A DNA stretch of 64,000 nt from Nautilus pompilius (GCA_018389105.1 JACATO010000337.1:1-64000); one strand, 5' to 3'. Shown: positions 13,275 to 26,262, counted from the first letter of the stretch. The notes: a model not told the origin generated them from the letters alone. A program made the numbers and translations.

Positions 13275-16200
13275 GGGCTGGCTGGCTGGCGGTTCTATCG
13301 TCAAGTGACTTGAACCCATTTTTTTTTCCTTTTTAAAGAGAAAAATTTAGATTGATTAAGGAGCCTGAATTCCAAGGAGATCGATCGACCTTTCAAATTC
13401 TTAAAGATTTCTAGACATTCCAAACTCGGGCCAGTTTAAACGTCAGTTTGTCTGCAGTTTTTTGTTGTTGTTGTTTCCTCTCCCCCCCCCTTAAAATCTG
13501 TTCCTGTCAGATTTCGTTTCAGTTTCAGTCACATCTCGTTTTCGGATCTGCCCCTGCAGGACCTTAAAGACTGGTCTTGTCTGACAGTAGAACGATCTTC
13601 GTGCGTACAAACGTCGCAACACGTGTTCAGAGATGATAATTTATCTTAAACTGGAAACCGGAAGCCACTGATTTCCCTCACTTCCTCCCGAGACACTCTC
13701 TCTCTCTCTCTCTCTCTCGTGGGTCACGTGCACTTGTTTCGCTATAGCTGCAACGAAGGTGCGTGCGTCGCCGAGTACTAAAAACTGTCTTCATTCTATC
13801 TTTCGGAATCTCTATGGTAAACGTCTCTCTTTTTTTTTGTTGTTGTTGTTGTTGTTTTACAAGGTACCAAGAGGGTTGGTTGGTTGGTTGTGGAACGGCA
13901 GGGAGAGAGAACGCGGAATTGCCTGAAACTTTCAGCAGTGGTGCTGAGGGAAGGCAGCGCATGGCTATGCCGTGTGAAGGCTGTCGATCGAAAGACGCCC
14001 GGCCTGGCTGGGCGAGAGACGTTCTTCGTTAGAACGCAATTCGGTTAACACGGGGAAGTCTCGTTTTACATCTCAAAGTAAAAATAATTTTAAAAAAAAA
14101 CATCTATAAGTTAAGTTTCTTCTACAAAAATATAATAAACAGATAGATTAATAAATATTCTCCCCCCAGCCGGGACTGCTCTGTTTGTTTGTTTTTTAAG
14201 AGGATGGGCAAGGAAAACCGAATTTCTTTTACACTATCGAATATTAACAGAGTACGCATTCCAGAAATATTCTCTCTCTCTCTCTCCTCTCTCTCTCTCT
14301 TCTTTATAATAGGAATACACTTGACTCCCACGCAGCTATGAGATTTTTTAAAAATTAGGAATCGGGTATTGCCGTGGAAATACATGCTTAGGTGGTGGGA
14401 GAAGGAAAATGTCGATAAACATCTGTGCTGTTAAGTATTTCCTATAATAATTGCCTCGGGGAATTCAATCCATTTGTTTACTCGAACTGACGATTCCAGC
14501 TTTAGGTGATAAAGAACTACCCCTCGCAGAAAGTAAATTCCTGCCCGTGATATCCAACTGCATTATCTTTCCGTTAGCAATAACTTTAAAAAAGAAAGAA
14601 GGTATTTACAGTCGCCGTGCCAGGATTCACGAACGCAAAAGTGATTTTTTTTGTTTACCGATGCCGATAACGAAAGCTTGGCAGGAGTTAATTTGGTTTG
14701 TAGAAGTAATGGCGGATGAGAACTCTTCGATACGGAGTCAGCGAACTGGGGAGAGCTGTCAGAAGCTGGCTCGAGGTTTTATGGGAGCGTTCTAAAACTT
14801 AATAATAGTGTATTTATAGAATTCTGCGTTCTTGAATGAACGGGAGTCTGCTAACATAAACAAATAGAGGGGGGAGGACTTAAGAAACAATTTAGTTAGA
14901 AGGTCAAAGATGCCGGTTCACAGAGTCTAGCGATAATGGGATTATACGAAACCGGTTTCCGGTTTGTTCAAGAAAGCAGATGACCAAGAAATAACTCATT
15001 CAATAAAAACTCTCTCTCTCTCTCTCCCTCCCTCCCTCCCTCCCCCTCTTGTCGTTTCATTATACCTTTTCTCCATTCTATAGTGTAGAGATTATCTAAT
15101 CAAAATTATAGATCTTTCTCGATTTAAAGAAAAAACCAACCCCCAGAATACGCCACCTTCACTTTAGACGAGTAGATACAAATGATCGCTAAGATTTTTC
15201 TGCTTATGGCGAGAAAGTTATCGAGATATTTTTTTAACGAAATGATACAAATTGTTAATGTTCGTTTAAGATTTTCCGAATTGCGTTTCATTCCATTCGA
15301 TTTCGTGATCGATCCGACTTTTTAAAGCTCTCGAATGCATTTTTTCGTTGTTCTTAAGCAAAAAATGAAGTTCAAGGTCGTGACGCGACTTCCATTTGCA
15401 AGCCTTGCTTGCAGTGTCATTGTCGCGTGTTTTTCTGCCCCCCACGGACGAAAATGATCAAGTCTGACCGAATGAATGACCCGCTAAAGAAGAAACACTG
15501 ATGGATGCAAGAGTTCAGAAATGAATAGTGGACCGACGAATTCCTGCACTTTTTCCTCGATGGTTCGGAAAACCGGCAGTGAGAAACCAGATGCTTCACG
15601 TTCTCTGACAGGCACTGACTAGATTCAAAAGTGTGTATGCGGTTCAAAGAGCTGGCTTTCTCTGAGAAATTCCTGAAGAAATGCAGGTCTATGGCTCATG
15701 TATCACAGTCCGGTATTCGACGATTTATAATAATACTCTCTCTCTCTGTCAATGGCTAAGTTGTCATTTGTTTGTTTTTTTTTTAATTTAGTAAGCTGTG
15801 ACTAAAATTTTGAAAGAAACTCTGCATTTCTGTTTCTAACGTCCGAGTATTTGACGTGGGATATGTTCTTCAATGGATCTCCCATGGAGCAATCTTAGAC
15901 CTTTGACCTGCAGATCCTCCTTTTGGGCTTCGACATGTATGCAGCGAATAAGGATACACATCTTGTTATTGTTCAGCTTTAATAGCATTAACATACGTAC
16001 ATTGTTCAGGATACAGAATTGTAATTGCGCGGGTTTCCAACTAATTCTCTTAATGGCGACAGTGTATCTGGTTTTTTAGATATCTGGTATCTAAACAAAG
16101 ACAGCAGCAGCAGCGATGGCGAGGATTTTTAAAAGTTCTGGAAGCAATTGGCTAAATGACGCTGATGGCGGTGAAAGACCCGTTTCAAGATTATATAGCG

Positions 16201-17122
16201 ATGGCATTTAGAAGCACAATCATCTCGAGAAATCGAGATGCGGCGACACAGACGAAAAGGCATTGTCGGTTTTTAGGGTTCATCCGCGCGCGCGCGCGAA
16301 GACGACAGGGAGGCGTAGCGCCTAAACCGCATGATGATGCGATGACAGACGAAGTGGAAACATCGAAGCTGACGACAGAATTATTGGTGATGGTTGATAG
16401 AACGACAGTCGCCCGCTCTGATGTCTGCCGCTCTAAAACGCGAGACGGGCGGAGGTCTAATTTCACCCGGACCTTGTTTGGTCTGTCTGCTGTCTATCTC
16501 CCTCCGCCATCGTCGGTGGATAGCATCTCGGACACTCGGAAGAGGGGGAGAGAGAAAACAAATGATTAACACCGCGCCGCTGCCGGGGCTTTTTTTTTTG
16601 TTTGTTTGTTTCCTTCTTCTGTTTCGGACTTAATTCTTCACATTTTTGCCGTTAATTGTCTTCTCGAATGTCGGCGAGGCTGCCAGAGAGGTTGGAAAAG
16701 AATGAAAGGATGATGTTGCTGTTGTTGTTGTTTTTGTTTGTTTTTTTTTCTCTCTCTTTAACCGAAAGCCGCGCAGTCACGTGAAGAAAGAGAGGAAAGA
16801 TGGCGGGGTAGCGAAAGGCTTCGAGCTAACATTACACAGTGAACGGACAGAAGAGAGTCGGGCTCGGTGTAGACAGACGGCTGTACCTCGGGAGTCTGGA
16901 GAACGCTTGGAAATTGGAGCTTTGTGCAAGGGAAGGTTCCTCCGCTTTGTACCAGCGTCCGACATTCTACTCAAGCAACTGCTCGAGACCTCAGGCCGGC
17001 TGTTTGGAATAAAGAACAGAAATTTTAATGGGCGGCTGATGGCCCAGCTGCTGAGCAGAGGAGGCGTTCCTCCCCCTCAGTGGCATGGTCTCTCGACACC
17101 CAAACACCAGCCGGCCGCGCGA

Positions 17123-17154
<32 letters not shown>

Positions 17155-19559
17155 TCTCTCCATCTCTCTTCTCTCTCTCTCTTCTCCATCTCTCTCTCCA
17201 TCTCTCTCCAACTCTCTCTCTCCATCTCTCTCCAACTCTCTCTCTCTCTCTCTCTCTCTCATTCCGATTTGCCCCTTGCCGTTAGGGTAATAACCCCCTC
17301 CACGAGGGACTCGCGTCCGACGAACTGTTATGGAACAACAACAGATTTTAATTTTCAGACCAATAATTAAATAAATCCCTGTTTTGAACGGTTGTAGATC
17401 GATGTTCGCTAGTAATACATTTTTAATTATTGTTGGGGATCTTTTCTAAATATGAAATTACAGTGTTACCAGAACCTTTCTAAGATCCAAATCAGCACAG
17501 AATATTAAGGAGGGGGGCTTCCCATTCGTAATTTCTGAAATCCCTTTGCCCCAGACAACGACGACGACTCACCCTACGTTTGCCACTTTTTCATTCTTGT
17601 TTGCCTACTTCCCAGTACCCGTTTACTGTCATAAACCAGCGCCCATTTACCTAAAATAAATCTCACTGTAAAGCCGTAGTATAGGCGTTTGGCTATGATG
17701 GCGTATTTTCATTTGCTTGTCTTAAATCACTGTGACACACAGCGACCGTCTCAGCCGAAGAGCGTAAAATTGCTTGGCCGTTATTCCGACCGAAAGATAT
17801 CAAACTGATGATATGAGTCTGAGCAGTCGAGCCAAACGTCGGTACTGCATCAGGGCCGTGGTTCATAAGTTTCCTGCAAAGTATAGACTATTGGTGCGTT
17901 AACACAACCTTGAAGGTTTCTCAATATGGATACCTATAAATAGCGTTTGTTCTTTGTCTCTTCTCACTCTGTGTGTGTGGGGGGGGGTGTAGGTGTTTCT
18001 AAATAGTTAATCGGTTTCTTTTTTTCTTTCCTTTCTTTCCTACGTAGATTCAGATGTTAATATGCCCCGGCACAAAGTCCGTAGTTGCTGCAAGATCTAT
18101 TAGAAAAGAGAGCTCGCTGTGACGTTGCAACGATGTATTTCTTGAGTCGCCTGTTGTGGACGCTATAATAAAACATTACAGGTTTTTTTTCCGAAAAACC
18201 ATTCCCTTCTTTTGGACGGAAGTGGGGGAAAGGGGTAGGTGGGTGAGGTTGAGTACGCACACTCAGAGGCCCATTCGGCGACTCTCAAACCAGGCGTTAG
18301 ATTTCGAGACAAGTGGAATGAAGGATTGTGGGACTTTTTGGCACTTCCGCTCTATTCATTTTGTTTCTAGTTGGTGAGTCTGGCTCTGAACTGTGAAACT
18401 ACCATTTCAATTAGATTTTTTCCCGTATAATTCACACATCACGCATACAAATATATATATATATATTTAAAGGCCGCCTGATGCGCATGCGTAGTTTACT
18501 GGATGGCAACAGAAAGACAAAAACCAGTTCTCTGTTGATGGACACGTCTCATGATTTTATCTTACTGTGCACAAACTTTTTAAGGAATTATTTTGAAGAA
18601 ATTCCTATTGAGAGAGAGAGAGAGAAGGAATTCTGTAAGGTCAGGTTTTTAGAAACTAAATCCTTAATGAAATTCTGTTTCTTTCTGAGGCAGGCATTAA
18701 CATTTTACTCCCGTAGAGTCATCGGCGTGACCCCGCGTTGCCCTGGATGATAAGATGACAGATAAGAACCCGGATAATTAATGATTTGTGCCAGTCCCGC
18801 AGCTGCTTGAATAATCTTTTAAATGGAATAGCTATTTCCAAATGTTTTATAGGAATTGATTCTTGACAGCGGAACCAGTTTATTCACGATTTATTTACTT
18901 AACTGTGATATATCGCTAATGCACTTCACCCATACAAAAAGTTCAATTTCACCGCGGAAATTCTTCGAATGAACCATTAGAACGTAGAGAGATCTGGCAG
19001 ATAGAGTAAATAAGACGGTGGTAGTTCGTGTTTTCGTCTATTAGAGGTACACGTGACTCTGCAGATAGTTTTATCTTGGTTATTAAGGTAAAACTTTCTA
19101 TTATTTGTTTATACAATGAAATCGGAACACTTCACTTCTCCGGGATTTCGTACCCCACACCGACATTTCCGAAAGTCGGGGTACATTCGACAATTCAAGG
19201 ATTCGTGGAAATTGTCTGTTTTTCTTTTTTTTTCCGTTTTCTGATTTAAATAAATAAATGTAACAGGAAGAAGAAGAAGAAGAAGAAAATTGCGACTGAT
19301 TATTCATACCACCAACCGTACGAAGGCCGCGATTGGCTGAAATGTCAGATGTCTCACCGTCAGCTCGCGTAAATAATCTGAACAGGAAACAAAAAAAAAA
19401 TAGCTTTCTTGAAAACATTACTGGTTTTTCAATCTCCTCACATTAAATGTTTTATGTATATCTATATATTTAATTAGAATTCCACCACCGCTTCTTCGTT
19501 GAATCTAAGTGTGCTTTCATAATTTTCACGATTTATTATTATCTGTTTTTCACCTGTAG
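12259..19559. other. microsatellite-rich stretch, no sure exon
   Basis: Simple repeats: (TA)n at 12,433-12,460, (AGA)n near 12,536-12,556, GGC run near 12,809-12,822, GA run at 12,967-12,984, (AAT)n at 13,245-13,274, CT at 13,697-13,719, (GTT)n at 13,839-13,856, CT at 14,271-14,300 and 15,010-15,040, a long CT array at 17,122-17,262, TA at 18,451-18,468, GA at 18,610-18,627 and (AAG)n at 19,267-19,288. If the exon at 19,560 belongs with 10,425, this is part of a 9-kb intron. Frames at 16,156-16,569 and 16,781-17,140 have no supporting motif or clear splice site. Confidence 0.6.
17122..17262 (+). repeat. (CT)n array with CCAT/CCAA interruptions
   Basis: About 140 bp of CTCTCT broken by CCATCTCTCT and CCAACTCTCT units. 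It resembles the 5.97-kb array and the CT part of the 12-kb minisatellite, pointing to a common tendency in this genome for CT runs to seed CCAT-spaced repeats. Confidence 0.95.
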
Positions 19560-19918
19560 GTATTTCACAGGTGACACCTTATGGGGGAGATCGAAACAGT
19601 CACCATAGCAACCTGGGTCGAGAAAATTTGCCCATGGTGATTCTGCGCAGCCGCATCATTCCAGCCATCCAGGCGCATGCGCGTCTGCGAGAGGACTTGC
19701 TCTACAAGTTGCTGCCGTACGAGGCCGTGGAGAACACGAACACCGCTGAGCGGCAGCTTTACGAAAGGTACAGGCAGAGCCGGGAGTCCTCCACGCCCGG
19801 GACCCACAGGGCGGACCATAAGATTCGACGCCGGAAAAAGAGTCATCGCCACCAGCACCACCACCACCACCACCATTCCAATGGAGGGAATAATCGATAT
19901 AATGTGAAACGGCTTTAA
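19560..19918 (+). CDS. terminal exon of an unrecognised gene, basic tail with histidine run
   Basis: A polypyrimidine tract with acceptor CACCTGTAG precedes base 19560; a second acceptor, TTTCACAG, lies 11 bases on, and both keep the same frame. The exon encodes about 118 residues to TAA at 19916-19918: ISQVTPYGGDRNSHHSNL, PMVILRSRIIPAIQAHARLR, EDLLYKLLPYEAVENTNTAE, RQLYERYRQSRESSTPG, and then the basic KIRRRKKSHRHQ with seven histidines. The middle part looks like one or two amphipathic helices and has no low complexity, unlike other open frames nearby. The KIRRRKK segment could be a nuclear or nucleic-acid-binding signal (inference). Upstream exons are not certain; see 10425-10473. No family was recognised. 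Confidence 0.65.
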
Positions 19919-19976
19919 AGAAATATACCGCCAAAATTAGCAGAGTGCTTTCTTCCGAACTTCAGAAGCGCAGATC

Positions 19977-20218
19977 TCTCTCTCTCTCTATTGACGTCAT
20001 ATCTCTCTGTACTGACGTCATATCTATCTCTATATCTACTGACGTCATATCTATCTCTGTACTGACGTCATCATATCTATCTATATATCTACTGACGTCA
20101 TATCTATCTCTATCTCTACTGGCGTCATATCTCTCTGTACTGACGTCATATCTATCTCTATATCTATTGACGTCATATCTCTCTCTGTACTGACGTCATA
20201 TCTATTTATCTCTATCAT
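19977..20218 (+). repeat. CRE minisatellite: eight perfect TGACGTCA octamers
   Basis: An irregular 21-30 bp repeat of pyrimidine/TA spacer (ATATCTATCTCTATATCTAC and variants) plus the palindrome TGACGTCA. Perfect octamers start at 19992, 20013, 20040, 20063, 20093, 20141, 20168 and 20191, with one variant (TGGCGTCA) at 20120. Spacing alternates mainly between 21-23 and 27 bp. TGACGTCA is the full cAMP-response element bound by CREB/ATF bZIP dimers. The array begins about 60 bp after the stop codon of the terminal exon at 19,918, so it would fall in the 3' UTR or immediate 3' flank. Confidence 0.95.
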
Positions 20219-23200
20219 GAAAATGCTTCTTTGCAGAATTATTTTTCTCGGACACACAACCCTACCTACTGCTTCTACTGGTTGCATCGACATATGTAGT
20301 TAAGTAGATACGTTTTATTTGTGTGGTTTCAGCAGATCAATTTTCTGGTCTTTGCATCTTCTCAACTACTAACTACTGAGAATGTCGCATTAAAACAAAG
20401 CAGAGGTATATTACACACACACACAACACACACACACACACATGCGGATATACTTAACTTTTACAACTTTCGAAGACTTACGCACATCTGACATTCGATG
20501 AGGGGGGGTTTCGTTTTAAAATTAAAATACAGAAACTTCAATGAACGAATGTGTTTGTTTTTGATGTAAGCGTTCCCCCAACTAGAGAATTTCACCGTTT
20601 TTATCGACCTATTTTAAAACAAAAAGGAGGAAACAAAAAAAAAGAATTTTTCTTTTTAAATATGAAAGGATTTCCTGTCGACATTGACGACAACCCGAAC
20701 TGATAAAATGGGCTGCTGTTTTTGTTGAGCAGCCCCGGTTCTGTTGTTAATTTTAGCGACCTACGAAGAACTGGCTGTTGGTATTAGTCTGGCTCATCGG
20801 AATATGTACGTGAAAGCCATTATTCAGTTTTGCTATCCAATTTTGAATCGAAGTGCTCTTCGTTATCTTCCCACAAGAAAGATGGAGTGACGTTAAGTTA
20901 TCGGGAAAAGCGAGAGTCCACCACCACTACCAGGAGGCAGACGTTGTTAGAGACTGACATAACGGTGTCTCTGGTGCTGGAGTGAACGGCCCACATAAGA
21001 CAGCAAAGAAAAGTGGTTGTTGACAGCCTCAAGTGAATAGATATGGTATTAGCAACCATTAGTGGGTGGGGGTAGAAGTATATGTTGATGCAAGCGGCCC
21101 GTTTTAAATGAGTAAGGTTTGGTTGTAATGAAAATGACTTGTTTTTTTTTTTTTAAAAAAAAAACAGAATTTGTTGTTTACGTTAGCGGTCCCCAGTGGG
21201 AAACTTGTCGAGATTTTCTTGGAAAAGTTCATTTTTTTTTACCTTTTAATAAATGACGAAAAATCAAACTAACATCTTTAAATGGCGTTTGCTGTCCTTC
21301 TTGTTTATTGTCGTGTAACGCAGTACCCTTGGCCACGTGATTTCCCCTCACTCTTCTTAAACCGAGTGAGTTTCTCCGGGGTTACTCCGGTTTACCCCAT
21401 CCCCCCCTCTCTCAGGTCTAAAAATGACGAGAGTTCTTAGTAGATCCTCTCGACGAAGACGGTAATAGCTCCCCACCGGTCTTTGCTTGCCGCAAACCGC
21501 AATGAAGGTTGTCGCACCGCGGGTCCCATGATAAATGTTGGACCTAGTCGAACAATTTGTCTTAATCGTAACCCGCTGTATACCTGCTTTTCAAATTTAC
21601 ATACGGTGGCGTCGTTGTATGCAAGTATGATATCGATAGCAAATTTCTTTCAGGTGGAAATAAATCCTGTAAAAACTAAAAATATATAAATACTTCTGTT
21701 AGCAAAATATACATTTTCACACACACACACATAATTTTCAGCTGTCAGGAAGTTTCTTTCATTTTGTAGTAATCGGCATACACTTAAAACCCCAAAGGTC
21801 ACGATGTCTCGCAGACTTAACGGGAACCACGTGTCGTTCTCTACGATATTTCTTTTAGCAGGACCCCATCCTTTCACGGTTTATATTCATTAGCAGCTAA
21901 CGAGAAGACCGAGCAGCGACTATTCCACGGCTTACACCCTGTCAACATTAATTTAGAATTTTAAATATATGTGTCATTGCCCCACATTTCCGGTAAAGGG
22001 CGGCGGTAGCCATTTTTGCTTCTTTATTTTCGTATAGTGCCTATTATAATATAGCAGCAATGAGAAAGGTTTTAATTAAACGTTGGATTGTTATCTATTG
22101 TTATTTTTTTCTTCTAAGCATGAATAAAGTTTGATTCATGGTCCACGATGTTTACCGAACCCATTCGAGTCAGAATCACGTGACATGGTAATTTTTTAAC
22201 AAAAAAAAACTGACTTCGTTTTTGTTGCTGTGTTTTTTTTTAAGAAGTATCCTCTTTCAATCGTTATATCGAGCGACAGTTCAGTTGTGCTTCTTTTTTT
22301 TAAAAAAAAAAGGGTGTTGTCTAGGCAAGCGCGATTTTTACCGAACCTTCACGAATGAAATCTCGTGATCTCGTCAGTAGTGTCGTTAGTTCTTGTCATT
22401 CTACTACGAAGAACGCTTAAGTCATACTCTCCATCCATCCCCGCACGACAACATAACAGAGTGAGGGGAGCGAGTTTATCACACTGAGATACTTGTAGCT
22501 GTATCCTATTTTCTAAAAAAAATTAGGAAAATTAAGACCGTTTTATTAATTTTTTTTAGATGCATAACTCGCACTGAGACCCATCTCTGAATTCGATCTG
22601 AAGCTTCTTACTGCCCCTTGGAAGTTCTGTTCCAGGAAAACTCTTCTCCATTTTTTCTTCATGCATAGCACTTTATGTGCCTCGAATGAAGCAGACGACA
22701 GTAATGTCAGAGCAACGGGGCGTTCTTTCGCGGGTCGGAGATCAAGAAGACAAAACAGGATCCTTCTGTGCGGTTGTTGCAATCATGTCAGGTGTGAAGG
22801 TAGGACGAATTTTTAAGACAACAAGACGGCGGATCGAGCAGACGACAATTATGCTAGCGGAGTGGATGTTCTTTCACTGCAGAAGAATGAAACTAACGTT
22901 ATATTATATTTAAAAAAAAAAGAGATTGGGAATTTTAAACAGAGAAAGTTTTAAAACTGTTGCCTGTCATTTTTAAAAAAAACGGAACCGCTGTAACTAG
23001 GCTGACTTCCATTTGAAGCATTTTTAGAGCATGCGCAACACTGAGTAGTTACTTCCTCCCTGGTGGATAATGTCTGCATTTGTTACAGAACTTAAGTATA
23101 TGTTAACTGAGTCGACTTTATCATTTCTCATACATCTTGCTTCATTTGACTAACAGATCGCAGGCACATAATGTCTACTTTTCCCTTTTATAAATAAATC

Positions 23201-23669
23201 TAATACGTCTGCCAAACACCAATTAACAAAGTCGTCTGCCCGGGAAATAACCATGGCCGATAATTCAGTAAGGTGGCGGGAGAAATAAGGACGGCAATTT
23301 CTTCTTCACCACTACAACATTGATAAGGCGGATAAAAATGGCTTCCAGCTTGGAAACAACATAAAGATAATTAAACAACTTTGGGTCCTCTTCCGCTTAT
23401 TTATGACGATAATAAATTTCTCTTTCTAGGAAGATGTTCGGATTGGCAGTGGGTCGATGGTTTCTCTGGTCACCTACGAGCACCGGATGACTTTCAGCGT
23501 GTGTTTTATAGTTGTTGTTTTTGTTTTTTTAAATCATTACAAACTGATACTGAAAGTAACGGTTTCTTTTCGTTTTGACTTTTTTGCTGCACAATTCGTT
23601 TTTTTATAAGTCACCTAAAGCACCAGATAAAGTAATCTCCATAAAATTGCAAATGGCTGCCGCTGTATA

Positions 23670-23741
23670 CCTAAGAACAGCATAAAGTTTCTGATTACCT
23701 AAGAACAGCATAAAGTTTCTGATTACCTAAGAACAGCATCT
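23670..23741. repeat. 28-bp direct repeat, 2.5 copies
   Basis: CCTAAGAACAGCATAAAGTT plus TCTGATTA is repeated twice in full, and a third copy breaks off after AACAGCAT. The copies are identical, so the duplication is recent. Confidence 0.9.
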
Positions 23742-25044
23742 ATGTGGAAAAATAGACAACGGCGATAATTCTGTGGCGGGGAAATTCAAATCCGGCTGAA
23801 CCAGTTGGCAATTCTTTTTATTTACCCAATAAGGGAAGTAACTGTGCAAAATGAAATCAAAATTAAGATTTGTACGCACTTAAATAGTTTTAATAAAGTT
23901 TCCCATTTTTAAACGTGAAGCTATATCAGATATTCGCGAAGATTTATCGTTAATGATACGCCAAAAGGTCGCCATTACAATCTCCTGGCATTAAAACACG
24001 TCGTCATAGGAACGTAATAGCTTCACGGAATGACACCCCGTAGGTCGTCTTTTCGATGCTATCGATGTTGCTCTCGTAAAGAAGCGATACGCTTTATAAA
24101 TCAAAAAAATCATCATCAGTCGTTAACATTTTGAGAAATCTGACTAGAAATTAAACCTGATGATGTTGCTGCCGACAGAGGGGAACGTTAATGCCCTTTT
24201 TACTTTCGTTCTAAAACACTCAGACAGCAATGGCGGCGACCTCCGAAGACTGTTTGAAAGGCAATTATTACTTCGAGACAAAACTCTGAACTCGACATAA
24301 TATTTATATTCAGTGGTAAAATTTGATAATAACATTATTGAATGCGTACAGAAAGTAAGTTAATTGTTCTCACATCTCTCGAAAGCGCTGTCTTGTGTTT
24401 GCTTTAGATGCTTTTTGGAGGGTAGAAAAAGTATTGGCGTCAGAAACCATACGAATGCCACATTTCATGTGTACAACTGAGACGCAAGCGAAATTGTTTG
24501 TGGTCTTCTTGACAGAAGAGCTTATGTGTTAGAACAGCGTCTAAATTTTAAATTTACTGGAATCTCGTTGAAATCAGTCATCCGTGCGTCTGCAACAAAT
24601 TGCTGTTGATCTTCAGAAAACTTAGTTTTTCTACGATCTTTTTATCCACGATGGAAACGAATGCAGCAGATTTGTATAATAGCCTCAAAATCGTCACCGC
24701 CATCACGGCCAGTCTTTCTCCCGATATGTGCCTGTAGTTCAGTAAAACACTTTTAGCTCGGTTGATCTGCTTTTCCTGGCATTAGAAGCTACACAACTCA
24801 AGTAAGTAGTCTGCGGGTGGCTTGTACCTACTTTATGGCTAAAACTCGCGCGAGGTGTGTGGCAGGGTTAATCAACACGCTGGCTCGATTGCTGTGATCG
24901 GTTGATTACCACGTAGACACTGCGCCATAAATGAATCGTATAAACCATTTAACAAGTAAGATTAAAGGTAAATTAACGAACAAACAAATATCATCAATTA
25001 ATAAAAGATATACATTGTTAAAAGAGAAGTTGGTGTCGTAGACC

Positions 25045-25124
25045 AGCCTCGGTGACAGAGAGAAACCCCTCGACCTCGCGGACAGTGTCGCTTACCTCTG
25101 CGCCACGAGGAACGACCCGGCACT
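25045..25124 (-). mobile_element. tRNA-like (SINE head) relic
   Basis: Reversed, the sequence reads TTCCTCGTGGCGCAGAGGTA followed by AGCGACACTGTCCGCGAGG and a GGTCGAGG segment. The first is a good pol III A box (TGGCGCAGAGG); the B-box position is poor. No acceptor-stem pairing was found, so this is not an intact tRNA gene. A decayed tRNA-derived SINE head is the simplest reading. Confidence 0.4.
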
Positions 25125-26210
25125 TCCGGTTTCAATGGGGAAGGCAAAGTAAATAATGTGAAGTTAATTAATAATGTTGATTTTCACTTGCTCTGTATAA
25201 AAAAATTGCGAAAATGAAAACGTCTAGGAGGGTTTAATAATCGCTAATGCGGAGATCGAACCCGACGCCATTGATCTGAAACATTATTTCTATTTAATGT
25301 ACGCCATGACGAGCCCCCCCCCCTCTGCAGGCAGAAAGATATTGAGTAATCCAGCACGAGACGTATTAGCCGCTTTGGCATAACTGGTTTTTTTATAGCC
25401 AAATTAACTCTTCACCTTTCACGCCGCGTGTCAGGTTCTCTTATGCACGGCTCACTATTGTCAGGCTGTCGTGTCTTCCCCTTTCCCAAGCGAAAAAAAA
25501 AGATTTTCTGTGAACTACGCTGTGGTGTCATGTATTGGTTCGGTTTTATGAGATTTACCAATGAAATTAGCAAACGCAAACCTTCAAAGAGCACGTTGAA
25601 CAAATATGTAAATTTTCTCAAAGGGAAAACAAAACACTGCGCAAGATGGCGCCACGGTCCAGTGATGTAATCCGTTGCAGACAATTAGCAAATGTTAATT
25701 TTAAAATCTGGATCTCGTATTTTCTCTTATTCTGTACATCATGACCACCCCACACTCGTCATTGACATTGTTAACTACCGAAAGGTCTCTTGGCACAACG
25801 ATAACTGTTATCCGACTGAAATTAAAGCGAATCCATTAACTTTTGCATAGTGAAATCTTCTCAATTTCGCCTTTTAAAAATCATTTATGATGTTAATTCT
25901 ATGCACCAGTTTAAAATGAACGGCCGTTGCCAATAGGAATCCACACGCGGCGAGGTTTAACTATATAGTTAAAAATTTAGCGTGTTTTTGGTTCGTCAAG
26001 AGATCTCTCGACTTCCATGATCCCGGATGTTACGGTGGATCTGAGTCGCAGGGGGCGACAATGCATGTACGGTTCCGGATCGCTGCTCAGACAGTCTGGT
26101 TTATAGAGAACGATTTAAAAAATAAAAAAAATAAAAATAAAAATTGTACAGTAAACTTTTCTTTCAGTTTCTTCTTCATTTTTCCGTTGTGAGTCAGACA
26201 GTCATTAAAT

Positions 26211-26262
26211 CTCTCTCTCTCTCTCTCTCTCCTCTCCTCTCTCCCTCTCTCTCTCTCTCTGA
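26211..26262 (+). repeat. (CT)n microsatellite
   Basis: CT run with CCTCTCCT and CCCT interruptions. A run of about 14 A follows at 26,378-26,391 next to GCGCGCATGCGC. Confidence 0.95.

Larger units (their letters stand above)
20219..26210. other. gene-free stretch with scattered repeats
   Basis: It holds an AC run at 20,414-20,442, many short T/A homopolymers, the 28-bp repeat at 23.67 kb and a tRNA-like relic at 25.05 kb. A short segment at 23,430-23,490 behind TTTCTCTTTCTAG reads EDVRIGSGSMVSLVTYEHRM but has no good donor or partner. No gene can be supported. Confidence 0.6.

Noticed and set aside
16156-16569. 137-codon frame
   Set aside because: A competing 91-codon frame lies on the other strand, and there is no recognisable domain; long frames are common in CpG-rich DNA.
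16797-16808. Repeated AAGATGGCG-type motifs (also near 25,642, 29,319 and 32,815) as a YY1-like promoter series
   Set aside because: Short motif, scattered, with no gene start beside any copy; too weak to claim.
16781-17290. 169-codon frame with a plausible first third
   Set aside because: The end is CT-array translation, and the start has no motif, homologue or supporting splice site that I can see.
23430-23490. Exon-like segment behind TTTCTCTTTCTAG reading EDVRIGSGSMVSLVTYEHRM
   Set aside because: No good donor follows, the text runs into poly-T translation, and no partner exon was found.
25045-25124. Functional tRNA gene
   Set aside because: Good A box, but a poor B box and no acceptor-stem pairing.
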